The position numbers were made by a program, and so were the translations under genes. This document shows, piece after piece, positions 44,824 to 56,299 of a stretch of DNA of 64,000 bases. Each line of letters starts with the position of its first letter. Positions within the stretch are counted from its first letter, which is position 1. A model generated the notes under the pieces. It was not told the DNA's origin, did no database searches, and saw nothing but the letters and a program-made list of their open reading frames with translations. The DNA is from Asterella californica (Eukaryota > Streptophyta > Marchantiopsida > Marchantiales > Aytoniaceae), in the NCBI GenBank assembly GCA_036924285.1, contig JAYKYS010000006.1, positions 28,928,001-28,992,000 on the forward strand, read 5' to 3'.

Positions 44824-47800
44824 TATAGGGTTCACTTTCAGGTACCCCTTGATTACACCGCAAGTACATTCCAATGTGTACTATATAATGTTAGTCCAGA
44901 ATGACTTGGTTCACATCCTGTCGGTGTGACATTTCGATTTCTCAAACTCCCCTCTCAAACCTTCCCCATTTTGCAACCGGAGTATTAAAAGAGGTTCATG
45001 TCTAGTATTTGCAGCGGTCTATGTAGATCAGAGCTCCTGCAAGCTCTGTCCAAATGTTTTGTTCAATCCCTTATGAGTTTGACTGTCACAGTTCTGACGT
45101 CTCAAATGTACATATTTAAGCTTCAAGATCCATGCAGTACTAGTGCTTTCTCCATAATGATCGCCACTTTGAACCTCAACAGATCCTGAAATCAAGTGGC
45201 CCAACTGAGCTGCGGCGGTGCCCAGCGACTGCGACTCACCTTATTCGAACTGCAAGTGGTCCTGCATCCTTCGTTCTATCTTATCAGTTAGTTACAGGAA
45301 CCAACTCTCTTGTTTGATAATTGCAAGCCGCGTAAGGTCCCTACTCCATGAATAGATTCTGACCTACATATATTCTTCTTTGTCAATCAAGAGGAGCTTC
45401 CAGGTGGAAAGAGAACTCAAGTTACTGAAACTTTACGAATCTTCATACCTTCAAGTTGCTTCTGAGTACTTCAATATTGTGAGATCATTATATGATTTCA
45501 TCACAATGTACACGTAACTAATTACACAACTTGAAAAAAATACCAATATAGGTAATTAAAAATAACATTAACTCCGGGATAAAATATAGAAATCTACTAT
45601 GATTTAATATGATAGAAAACCAGAATTTCTCTCTCATTTTTATGCTTTTCGTGATCAGTTTCATACAGTAGTGTCACTGATTAGCCAACTAATGCAGTGA
45701 CTCTCGTGTCAGCTTAATTGCAGCACGCGTGAATCTGGGTAAGCAAGACAGAAATTCGGGCAGAAGATGTGAAGATCAAGTGAGACCTCTTTATTACTGT
45801 GCGAACGAGGATTACATCGTTATCTCGTGGTAGCGTGGTGGTGAGACTTCGAGTGTAGGAGAAAGAGGTCTTGAGTTGGATTTTCTCAATGTCCATATTG
45901 ACGCTGCGGCCGCAGGCCGCAGTCTTAGGGTCCTTGTCACAGCACTACTATGCGGCCTCCGGCTGCAGGCTTAGGGTTAATGCCTTAAGAAAAAAATCTC
46001 CTCCCTCGAGGTTTAAGAAATAGCGGGCAGCTACCCGTCGCACGCGCTGGCAGATCCCGTCACACGCTAGGCCTTAAGTAAATGCGCATTAGTTTTCGAA
46101 ACTGTGACACTACTGTACCCTTCTTGATGCTAGCTGTGAAAGAATCATTAACTTGAATGAATGGTGTATACAAATACTGTATCTCGCTTCATATACTTTT
46201 TGTCCTAGTGTACATGTACATATTGCACACGAGAGAATGGAAATTGCTTATGTTTTACTGAAGTCTTGGTTTCAAATACTTCCTCAGTGCATTCTCAATC
46301 CATACATAATCAAGTTATAATTTAGAACTTAAAAACACCATAATTATCATTTCTTTACAAGTTCATCATGAACTTGCCAATGGGAATTTTGTTTTCAATT
46401 CATCATGTTGTAAAATGCCTGTATTTTAATTTTTCGTTTCTGGACTCTAAATGTTGTGAAGATGATATAAGACTTTATTGATCATGACATTAACTCAAAA
46501 ATATCATTTGCTAAGGTAGAATTCATATTCATGTTTGTTGTATGTTCTAGAATATAAGAAACCAATTTAAATTAAATAGAAAGTATTCTTTAGTTGTCAC
46601 TTTCTAGTTGCATCCTTCTAATCATCCAAACGTTCTATTACAATGACCTGCAGAATTTTACTTTACCATATCCGTATTACATTTGTTGGACTTGACCTCA
46701 CCTTTTTAACTTTGCTCAATTGACCTTCACAATATCGTCTCATATGCTGATATGGCATTTCAGCAGCAAACTCTTCACCAATTGCTTAGAAAGAACCAAA
46801 AAGTGACAATAAGTATGACTAGAAATCCACACTGCTAATAACAAAAACTTCTCTAAACTTTGAAACCTCAGTTCCCTCAACTTGGTTTACAAATGGTGAT
46901 CAAACCTCACAAGAAAACTTATTGGACCCTTCACTCCTACCTTCATTTTTAGATTCAAATTTCAATCCAACTCTTTGATATGAATCAAACACTAATCTGT
47001 GCTAACTTAAGAGCTTTACATATTGACGTATGTTTGATTCAAGACCTTGAACAACTTATTGAACCATTCAAAATGAAATTTTCAAGATTTCTTATTGATA
47101 AGGCATCCCTCAATCATAGAAAATTTATCTCAAAATTTGACCTAGAACTTGAGAAACAACCAATATTCCACCACTAGCACAGTCCATAATACCATCATGT
47201 CACGTCTACATCATTCAATTTCAATCAATCGGTTGACAATCCAAAACGATCAAGAATTAGACGAACTTGATATCAAAATGATAAGCTCATCATCAGCTCT
47301 CTAACTCAATTCACAACTCTTTGAAATTCCTCACGAGTCTCTAGAAACAACCAATGGGCATGAATTTTATCCTCTCCATTCAATCAACCATATCATCCTC
47401 AATCCTCCATGAAATCTCTCGATTCTTCAGCCTAGATTGTAGCACTGGTCAAGAGCTTTCCAACCGTATATTTCTTTCCTGAATGATCTCTAATAATCTT
47501 CCAAAGTAACTGAAAATTTTGTGAGGAGCAACTATAACATCATTCGTTCAAAAATAGATTAATGATAACAAAAAGAGGTTTAAGTTTGTCTTTTTTTCAT
47601 TCAACTCTTTCCACTAGAATGACTTGTAACACCAAAAAAACATTAGAAACCAATAAAACTTGAAAACTTCATAAAATCCATGAGACATATTACAGATTCT
47701 CTACAAAATATAAATACACAAAAGTACTCAACGAATAGTTAATTGAGCGATCGACTAGTATAGAGTCAATATTACGACATGAAAATGACTTACAATGAAA

Positions 47801-48719
47801 TGTACAACAAAAGAAAATTATGAAACTATCATTTGGTTGAAATACTCTTTCCCAAAGTTCTTCATAATTCACACTTGATGATTGATCTTTTATCTACAAT
47901 GACATCGAATATCGATACGATACACTTACGGTCATGTTAGGTCAGTAGAAGCCAAGACAAGCTTGATAGATTGGTAGTAAAGACACTAGGATTTCATTTA
48001 GTTGGTCCAAGGTCTTGCTATATCTCTCTACAACCAAATACCTCGTGTATTTTCAGACTAAACTTCACGCTGTACTACACTATCTTATTCATCCACGTAT
48101 AGATTACTTAGGTGGACGGTGCAAGTATATGCATCGTAACACCTCTTATAACTAGTCACTAGGCTCGACATAGTACTTGTATTTAATAGTCAAAAATCAC
48201 ACTTTGCCACATTGAGTGTCGAAACTGACAATCAAAGATGATGCGATCACAACATAGATCATTATAGTCTTTTCCACACCTATTATATCTCTCAAATGAA
48301 TATGAGCGTCACATTATATACTTTTCTATCAGCTGTCACTGATAAGATTTGAGACCATGTACTGTTGTCAGATATAACTCAACAGAAAAATAACGGAGTT
48401 TAACACATTGTATGTTTAGTTCTAAAGTTTCACTTTCTCTCAAGCTTGCCACGTATGTATAATCCCAAGATTCTAGCTACATATCAAATTTTAGAAAGAT
48501 CTCATGGCTAGATCTCCTCCCACAATTAAAACAATATCATAGAAATCTACACGTATTTCTAATTTCAAATTTGAAGCAAAAGCTACATCGTTTAAATGAA
48601 CTGTCTACTTCCACTCCAACTTGCCATGCCAATAAATCACAAGGTAGACTCATTACTCAAGAAATTTCAATAAATTTGACCAGGCGGATCATCCTCAATA
48701 AATCATCAAACTTGTTGTT
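44824..48719. other. long AT-rich spacer
   Basis: No gene supported. A GC-rich patch at 45900-46080 contains the palindrome-like CTGCGGCCGCAGGCCGCAG and related CGGCCTCCGGCTGCAGG, unlike its AT-rich surroundings. Frames at 45714-45896 (-), 46980-47177 (+) and 47690-47872 (-) are short and unrecognised. Confidence 0.45.
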
Positions 48720-49907
48720 CTAGATTGAAAGCTTTCTGCACCCCTCCGTTGTCGTGGCGAGAGTCTTTCTTGGGAAGGGCGGACCTCCTGACTGTGATTG
48801 ATCAGGAGAACCATAAAAAAAGCAGATTGTTGCAGATGCATCGTCAACTACAAAACGAGCTTTTGACAACATATCTGCAACCACATTCTCCTTCCCTTTT
48901 ATATGTTTTAGCTCTGGATTCAAGCTTCTAACATAAGCAATCCAATGCAACATCGCTATGTCCGACGTGTTACAATTGGATATCATGCCTAGTAGAGGTA
49001 GAAAATCTATCTCTAAGACTACATGAGCACCATTCAGAAACTCATGGTGTGTCTTCATCGTTATGACCACTATCCACAACTCACGCTTCACCTGAGGATA
49101 ATCTCGTTGTTTGTCTGTCAAGATCCTAGCTCCAAACCTAGAGGTGAATCGCATACCACTCGCATCATCTTGATCTATCGTCCAGCCAATCATCTTTGGG
49201 GCTAGTATCCACTGTGACAATGACATGCCTTCCACACCCAAAGTTATTCTTTTCAACACATGTGGAGACTTCAAAGTCTCCTTCAATCTACTCATTGCTT
49301 CTTGATGGATAGAAGTCCATACAAACCTCTTACCATTTCTTAGTAATGCATACAAACGCTCAGCAACGTGAGCATAATGAGGAATGGATAAACGGTAAAA
49401 TACACAAGCCCCTGGGAAGCGCCGAACCTCCATGATATTCTTACAGTCTGCTATCCTAGCTATAGTATCAACCTTCTTCGAGTTTGGTCGTCTTCCAAAA
49501 GCACCACACAGATTTCCAACCACTAAAATCTCGGACACACCAAACTTGGACTTAGCTCTTGACAAGGTGAGATGTATCTCTTCCAAGCGAGTCAAGATAT
49601 GTTCTACATCCCTGATAGGATCTGCAACAAAACCTCCTACATCCATTCGTAAGTATTGCTTCATCCTTGTCTTCAACCGCACAATCTTTTATAGGAATAT
49701 CATCTAGAAATGGAATAGTAACATCAAGCACCTTATGCATCGCATTCTGCATATGAGCCATCGCATCAATCCCAAGGGACATACGCATAGTAGTCAAATC
49801 TCTACTTTCTACAGCCAGCTGAAACTAATCATAACCAGAATATAAATCTCCAATGGAGTAGATAGCTCTTCTTGCAAATGCCTTTGCTACTTCATCAATC
49901 ACAAGAC
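48720..49907 (-). pseudogene. pol: Ty3/gypsy RT and RNase H relic
   Basis: Reading down the minus strand: VIDEVAKAFARRAIYSIGDL, YSGYD then a stop, FQLAVESRDLTTMR; AHMQNAMHKVLDVTIPFLDDI, where FLDD stands in the place of the RT active-site YxDD; HILTRLEEIHLTLSRAKSKF; then the RT connection and RNase H-like region (TLGVEGMSLSQWILA, LTDKQRDYPQVKRELWIVV, HIKGKENVVADMLSK). Stops, frameshifts and an apparent deletion before AHMQNAM show it is dead. It is cut at its 5' end by the LTR starting at 49908. Clear gypsy pattern. Confidence 0.85.
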
Positions 49908-50824
49908 TGTAACGACCTATGTTACACATAGGAAGTTAATCTATTAGTAAGGTATTTAGTTATAAGTAAGTGTTGAGAATGTTTATTTGCTGCCCAAGTA
50001 CTTTAAGGAGGTATCAAGTTAGTCATGACTAGCTAAAGTTAGTTATGGTTAAACTTAGTTGTACTTTTGGTAAAATTCAGATATTTCTTAAAGAGTGAGC
50101 ACTACTATCTTGTCATCTTGTCTAAAAGGTAGAAAGGAGGTGAAAAGTATCCATTATCTCCTTTTTGACTTGATATTAGTGGTTGGATTAAAGTTGTGGA
50201 CTTTGTGGACATTAAAAACAAGAAGAGATTCCACATGTTTCCTTTTTAGTGGGTCTTGGTGTAGAGGGGGGTAGAAATTCAAGATTCCTTGAGAATATTC
50301 TAGAATCATTCTAGAAGTTGTTGACTTTGAAAGAATAAGCCCATATGAAAAGATAAAAAGTCCATGTGATTAATTCTTTTATCTTAAATAATATCTTAGT
50401 AAAATCCGGTAAAAGTAGTTACGACTGAGTTACCGGAGGGTACCAAAGTAAAAACCTAGAATGTATAAATAGAGGAGTAGAGAAGAGGTCCTCATCCTTG
50501 TTTTCACATCATCGTAATGATAACTTGAGTAATATAGAGAATGTGGGATATTTTTAGCATGTGAGAACTTGAGAGACGTCGTTAGAATGAAAGATATTAG
50601 TTGATGAGTTTATGGAGAATTTTTAGTTGATGAATTTGTGGGTGTATGAATGAGTGAACTTAACATTTTTCTCTTCAAGTTCATGGTGTGCTTCCATCAA
50701 AGTCATCAGAGGTGACCCCCTGAGTGAGAGACAGACCAGACATTTTGCAGATTCATCGATGACGATCGTGGAGGTTGAGAGATCGGGGGGGGTAGTTGAT
50801 CGATAGGACCGCGGAGGGTTTACA
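49908..50824 (+). repeat. LTR (917 bp) of a second LTR retrotransposon
   Basis: Begins TGTAACGACC and ends GGTTTACA, with TG...CA ends usual for plant gypsy LTRs. A TATA box (TATAAATA, 50463-50470) sits in promoter position, and a primer-site-like sequence follows. It is inserted directly into the older minus-strand gypsy relic. No second LTR was found in the window, so it is a 5' LTR with a truncated body, or its partner was lost. Confidence 0.7.
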
Positions 50825-50828
50825 TTTT

Positions 50829-50845
50829 TGGTTCTGTTGCCGGGA
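50829..50845 (+). other. primer-binding-site-like sequence
   Basis: TGGTTCTGTTGCCGGGA, four bases after the LTR, resembles the TGGCGCCGTTGCCGGGGA primer site of many plant gypsy elements, with several mismatches. Confidence 0.55.
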
Positions 50846-51100
50846 CTTCACTTGAAGGAATCGTTGAAAGAGATCATGAGAGACCACATGAAGAGAACAT
50901 TGGGAAGAGAGAGAACTAACGCGATGTTAGCAAGGCTAGAACCTTTCGTATATCTTGTAGTGATCTATGACTCGTTCGAGGTCATTCTTTACATCCTGTT
51001 CACTTAAAAGTGTTTGAGAAAAGTTGAAAAGGAATGAAACAAGAGTTGTAGAGAAAGGAGGAGAGAGAAGGTATTAGAGGAGAAAAATTTCAGAGTTTAA

Positions 51101-51800
51101 GAATTCAGTTCTCTGGAAAATTTATACAGTCGCTGTCAGATTTTCTGTGTTTTTATTTTCCTGTGATACTTTCCAGTATGCTAGATAGGCTGATAACCTA
51201 TCTAAGACAAAAGAAATCATGAGAAAAGGTGGTCTAGAGAGGGAGCAATGAATTTTCAAAGTTGAGGGGGTTTATTCGCGAGAGTTGAGAAATTCTGTTC
51301 TCTGGAAAAAGTTTATAGTCATTGTCAGATTTTTTGTGAATTTTATTTTCCTGAAAAACTTTCTAGTGTTTTAGATTGATTGATAAGTTATCTAAGACAA
51401 CAGAAATCAGGAGAAAAGGTGGTATGGAGAGAAAGTCATGAATTTTCAAAGTTGAGTGGGTTTATTCACGAGAGTTGAGTAATTCTGCTCTCTGGAAAAG
51501 TTTTACAGTTATTGTCAAATTTTCTGTGAATTTTATTTTCCTGTGAAAACTTCCAGGATTGTAACTTGTCTGATGAGCTATTAGAAGAAACAAAATCATG
51601 AGAAGATGATGTCTGAAGAGGGAGATAGAATTTTTCAAAGTAGAGGGGGTTGACAGCCATGAGAGAAGTGAAAATATACAAATTCCAGTTCTCTGAAAAT
51701 TTGTATAGTCAGCATCATCTCTTTTGATTAAGGAATTTTCTGTTGAAACTTCATTAGTTAGTAGCTTGGAGGTTGAGCTACTGGAGATCACAAAAATCTT
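51101..51800 (+). repeat. four ~190-bp tandem repeats in the LTR-element leader
   Basis: Units begin near 51102, 51291, 51481 and 51681 (periods 189, 190, 200) and share AATTC(A/T)GTTCTCTGGAAAA, GTCAGATTTTCTGTG, ATTTTATTTTCCTG and AAATCATGAGAAAAGG blocks. They diverge by substitutions and small indels, the last most. Minus-strand frames through them (51462-51845) are by-products of the repeats. Confidence 0.85.
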
Positions 51801-51859
51801 GGAGAGATCTCTTATCGAGTAAGAGATATATGTTTCGACATACAAGGAGGTCTTGAAGA

Positions 51860-53214
51860 TACTTCATGGGGAATCTAGTTCGAGTGCCGAGGTTGAAGAA
51901 GAGACGTTTAGGAGTTAGAACGGAGACGAAAAAACCAAAGTTAAGTATAGAGGAGTTGCGATCACGCAAGTGAATTGAAGACAGCTCCCGCTACACAGTC
52001 CAAACTCAGATGACTACTTCATCAGGAGCTTCACACTCCTTACGTCTATCACATATATGCTAGTACATTTTCAACTTAGGATCAAGCTTGGAGAAGGACG
52101 GGACAGATGCTATTGTAGCATGACTCAGTATGCTCATGCACATGAGTAACCTTGTTCTATGACAAGATCAAAGTATGCTAGCACATGATCACATGTGATA
52201 TGACTTAAGTCACAGTTGACCACAATGGCAGAAGATGCAAACTATGTCTTATATGAGTGGATGAATGGATTTCACTGTTCAACCAACGTCTCTTTTAGCG
52301 TCTAGGTTGATATCTGATGTCATTGCCTACGAAAGATCAACCATCATGCGTGGATCACGAGGAATTTTGATGAGAAATATTGTGATGGCTTCCTATTTCT
52401 TTTTTGTCGTACTTTTCATTGTAGATCGATTTTTCTTGTCATTGTTATCTCTATCGATTGGAGAGGGTGATTATCTTATGTTAAGGTTAGGGTTTGAAGT
52501 ATCTTGGTTCAAGCTTTGAAGATGTGAGGGTGTTTTTAGAGTTACAACTTGATCTATAGTGCCAAGTAGGAATAAAAGTGATTTCTAACCTCTTTTCTCA
52601 TTGATCCAGTTTCGATCAATCAAATTCATCCAAGATCCAAGGACAATTTTGGAGTTTCGGAGGTCTTCTTGGAGGTCATTCATTCATGTTTTATGGGATG
52701 TTATTTCAGCACAAATTGTTGAGCAGACAGTTCAAGAAGCCACCACTTCTGGACCAACGTCTATCCCAATCAACACTCTAGGCTCTCTGATAGATACGAG
52801 GAGCATCATCATCACATGTCAAGAATATATGTTCCTATTGAAGGTTTCGACATAATCTTCAAGCAGACAATTTGCGGAGGAACACCCACAAGCCTACGGA
52901 GAATCACAAAGCGACACAATATCGAAAGGACAAGTGATCTCAAGAGGATGTATTGGCAAAAGGAGGGAACGAGAAGGGTGGTTAACGGAATCAAGAATCA
53001 AACAATCCAATGACTCAATACGGTGGAAGAGACACAGGGGGAGCTAAAACTACAAGAGCACAAAGGATGGTGCTAGAAAAGAAGGAAGTAGGAGAAATAT
53101 GTACGGAAACTGCCTACGAACCAGTGGAGACATGCCCTTATGAGCGAGAAAGACGCCAAGCTAAGGTTCACCTCTAAGTGAGGGATCGAGGATTCAACTA
53201 AGAAATGAGAGAAG
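51860..53214. other. unresolved stretch after the LTR leader
   Basis: No gene named. Frames at 52601-52855 and 52816-53013 (+) look partly protein-like but lack recognisable gag or RT motifs. The upper part may be remaining LTR-element leader or gag, the lower part the decayed body of the LINE that follows. Confidence 0.35.
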
Positions 53215-54039
53215 AGATGGAGAAAAATATGGAATGCGTAGATGCCCGCCAAAGACAAGATAACACTATGAGAACTCTGGCAGCAAGGATACCCTATCGC
53301 TATTCGAATGACCAAAATGCAGAAAAGCACTGACAAATGTGTCAGATGTCAAGAGGATATGAAAACATTCGATCATTTATTCTGGAGCTGTGGGTGGGCG
53401 AATTTGAAGTGGAGGCAATGGTTCTTGGTTTTGAGGAGAATTCTGACGGGAAGGAACCCCTCGGAGAGTCTCCTAGCCACACTCGACGAGGCAATGAAAG
53501 ACAACAGAATTGCAAATCAGATAGGTACAATGGAGATCATCAACACGATTTGGAAAGAAAGAAACGAATGGACTTTCAACAAAAGGACTCAAGCTATTCC
53601 TCTACATGTAATTCTGATAAATGCAGAGAAGAAACTACTGGCTCTCGAGTGGAAGAGTGGGCAGTCGGAACGTACCTTACGGCTTCAGGAGGAAGCCAAA
53701 AGAGAATTCCATACCATGCGAGAGAGGGTGGACGCGTCGCACTTCGTGAGACAAATCAGACAATTGCACGAGGAAAACAGCAGACAAACCGAGAGACAAA
53801 ACCTGACCAGAGAAGATAACGCGAGACGCTCGTCACACACGATGCTTCGGGAGCTTCCTGCGGAAGGAAACCAGATTAGAAGCGAGGAAAGGGAGATGGT
53901 CATGAACGAGATGGAGAGAGAAGAAGATACAGGGATTACCAGAGTAGGGAGCATAACAACGACTTCCAAAATGACAAAAAGAGTGAATTACACAGAGAAA
54001 AGATCCAAGTCTGCAAATTCACTACATCACTCAGAATGA
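53215..54039 (+). pseudogene. plant L1-type LINE, C-terminal zf-RVT region
   Basis: One frame gives WRKIWNA, stop, MPAKDKITL, stop, ELWQQGYPIAIRMTK, then an open 243-codon run starting at 53308 with STDKCVRCQEDMKTFDHLFW, SCGWANLKW and IWKERNEWTFNKR. This is the zinc-binding zf-RVT domain that ends plant L1-type RT proteins (C-x2-C...H-x4-C, then IWKERN). It continues in a charged, coiled-coil-like tail to 54039. No RT core was recognised upstream, so this is a 5'-truncated copy, as is common for LINEs. Confidence 0.75.
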
Positions 54040-54670
54040 CCAGGTCGATTAACCAAAAGAAGAGCTATCATATGCGGAATCCTAACAAAGGTTCGAACAG
54101 GCTGTTGAACTCCGATCCCGAGGGGAAGAGCAGACAGAGAAGTCGAAAGATTCAAACGCAAGACAAGAAGTGCAACATCAACGTTGGTTGCAAGAGAGAT
54201 TCCTCGATGATGGATATCACCTCTACCAGACAAGTGGAGAAGAACCAGCAAAGGAAGCATGGCAAGGAAACGTTTAAAACGAAGATCGAGATGATTACAC
54301 GTTTAAACGTTTAAACGTTTCCTTGCCATGCTTCGTAGAAGATCGAGATGATTAACAGCAAGAAGAGTACGAAGAAGAATGCGAATAGACCTACTGCCAC
54401 TAAACTCGATGGTACCAAGAACAATAGACAGCAGAATAGCAAGATAGGCTGCCAGGAGATGCATAGAAAAAGGAAGAGGGCACGGCCCCGCTTAGTTAAG
54501 CATGACAAGACATGTAACAAGTGGACTGTTAGGTCCGTGCACGGGAGCGGTCAGGTGGTCAACCTAGAACGCAACCGGAGAATAAACTTCACCCGGCTCC
54601 GGTTTCTCCTAAAAAATAATAAAAATAATAAAAAAGAATCAGTCGAGCAACCCGTATGCGTCTAGAGTCA
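54040..54670 (+). other. probable LINE 3' region ending in an A-rich tail
   Basis: Several overlapping + frames (54036-54314, 54348-54665) are Lys/Asn/Arg-rich and may be frameshifted LINE tail sequence. AAAAAATAATAAAAATAAT at about 54609-54636 looks like a degenerate poly(A) tail and is my proposed end of the element. Confidence 0.4.
54254..54334. repeat. perfect 25-bp inverted repeat with flanking direct repeat
   Basis: Left arm 54254-54278 (GAAGCATGGC...TTTAAA) and right arm 54310-54334 are perfect reverse complements. The 31-bp spacer holds GAAGATCGAGATGATTA, which occurs again right after the second arm (about 54337-54354). The spacer ends in a TTTAAACG repeated twice. This looks like a snap-back or template-switch duplication. 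Confidence 0.9.
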
Positions 54671-55820
54671 GCCGGGCTCTTGCGTTCTTCCTTCTTCAGG
54701 AGCCTCCAGATATTACGTAAAAGATATTTTAACGAGAAAACAGTAATAACTATACCGTTGTAACCATTTAAACCACGTATGTATAATAGCGTGAAGTTTT
54801 TCATACGTTAAAATGCATATGAGCAGGTAAAACGCAGGAGAGAAAGAGGATAGATCCCACCCAAAATCTGGAAACCGAATCAATAGGTCAATTTATCTAC
54901 TATGGTAGCTCAAATTTACGATTTTGTCCATTTGGAACCCTAATCAATACTGTGGTAGGTGGCAGCATATAAATCAGCCAGGGAACGAAGCTGCTTGATG
55001 GTACAGATCGAGCATTGAACAAGCAGAACCCTCAAAAGCTATTTGTCTGATCAAATCTTTTCAAGAGGTAAACTTGCCTATTTCGAATTCCCATGCAAGT
55101 GCAAGTACCTAGCACCAGAACCGGATATCTCTGATCATGAGTCTAGATCTCGTTGTTTCTTGGCTGAATGCTATCTTGGAACTGCGCTTCTCATGGTGAA
55201 GTAAGCAGACAAGGAGTCCAGACAGACCAATAGTACTAGTACTAACTGTTTGCTTCTGTTTTGATTCACTTCATTTTGTTCAAGTTTTAAACTGAATGCT
55301 CGGATCCTTGTGGATGAGGTCTTGAAGGTCGCAGTGGCTAATAATTAGTTGTTATTTCACTTACAGAAGCCATGCATAAGTTGGAATTGATCCCTGTGCA
55401 AGAAATTTGGTATCTCTCCTAGGGATCTGCATGGTCGACCCGACTGCTACACTGAAATTATAGAGATACTGTCATAATTCAATCAGAATATTATATCCAG
55501 TGACTGAGATGATAGAAATATGGACTGAAAGAGTTTCCATCCAACTCAAATATGGCGAAATATGCAAGATGAGAAAGAATTTACAGTAGCTGGCATATTG
55601 CGCATGCGAGGTGGGGCTACGTATGACGATCGAGAACTACACAGCTGCTGTAGAATACAGTAGTAACAGTAAGTACATCAATAGGAGCATCATCGTTCGT
55701 TCTGATGGAGGAATTAGGGAAGTTGTCTCGCGGGGAGCAGAGAAGGGCACCCTGCGGATATCCGGATCGCGGGTATACGTATATAGGTAGATTATTACTG
55801 TCCTGTGCCGACTACGTTAT
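54671..55820. other. spacer without recognised gene
   Basis: No coding or RNA motif recognised. Its 3' end contains promoter-like sequence before 55821. Confidence 0.4.
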
Positions 55821-55827
55821 TATAAAA
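55821..55827 (+). promoter_or_regulatory. candidate TATA box
   Basis: TATAAAA (TTATTATAAAATGCCC) followed by a CA/CT-rich stretch typical of a plant transcription start 25-40 bp downstream. It lies about 115 bp before the ATG at 55944. Confidence 0.4.
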
Positions 55828-55943
55828 TGCCCAGTCCCTCGTCAATCTCTGATGATGTAGTAGCTGCACTCACACATCTCTAGCTTTCTTTACGCCACCG
55901 ACGTCAGACTGAGAATTCGTCGCTAGTCACATCGATCGGGGAG

Positions 55944-56210
55944 ATGCAACTGCAGCTGGACTGTAACTTCGAAACCAAGATTAATATGCCGTGTGCTCAT
56001 CGAAACGACAGAAACTATCCTGCCCCGAGCTCGAGCTCTAGATCTAGCAACTGCTCCGGATCCGCTGTTTGGAATGGATGGGAATATCGCTTGTGCGATG
56101 GCGATCAATCAAACTGGAACTTCCGCTTCACAGTACATGTCAAACAGTTGCAAGACTTCGTTCGAAGAGGCTGTTCGGACATCGGACAACTGTGCATGTA
56201 TTTACAATAG
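55944..56210 (+). CDS. hypothetical 88-aa Cys-containing ORF
   Basis: The first ATG after the TATA box at 55821 opens 88 codons with several Cys (LDCNF, MPCAH, SNCSG, RLCDG, RRGCSD, QLCMY) and a Ser run. A second frame across the same interval (about 55942-56217, ending CACIYNSQ) is also open and Cys-bearing, but its ATG is internal. I cannot tell which, if either, is used. No signal peptide or known motif. The R2-like LINE begins about 90 bp downstream and may have removed the rest of a longer gene. Confidence 0.3.
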   Translation: MQLQLDCNFETKINMPCAHRNDRNYPAPSSSSRSSNCSGSAVWNGWEYRLCDGDQSNWNFRFTVHVKQLQDFVRRGCSDIGQLCMYLQ

Positions 56211-56299
56211 TCAGTAGTCGTTAATATTAATCGGGCTTTGTCCGTATTCGGCTGTCCCTAGCTAGCCCCGGTGTAATGCCCGGGCATTACAGAGCCTTG

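Noticed and set aside
51462..51845. 127-codon minus frame
   Set aside because: It runs through the four ~190-bp tandem repeats and is a by-product of them.
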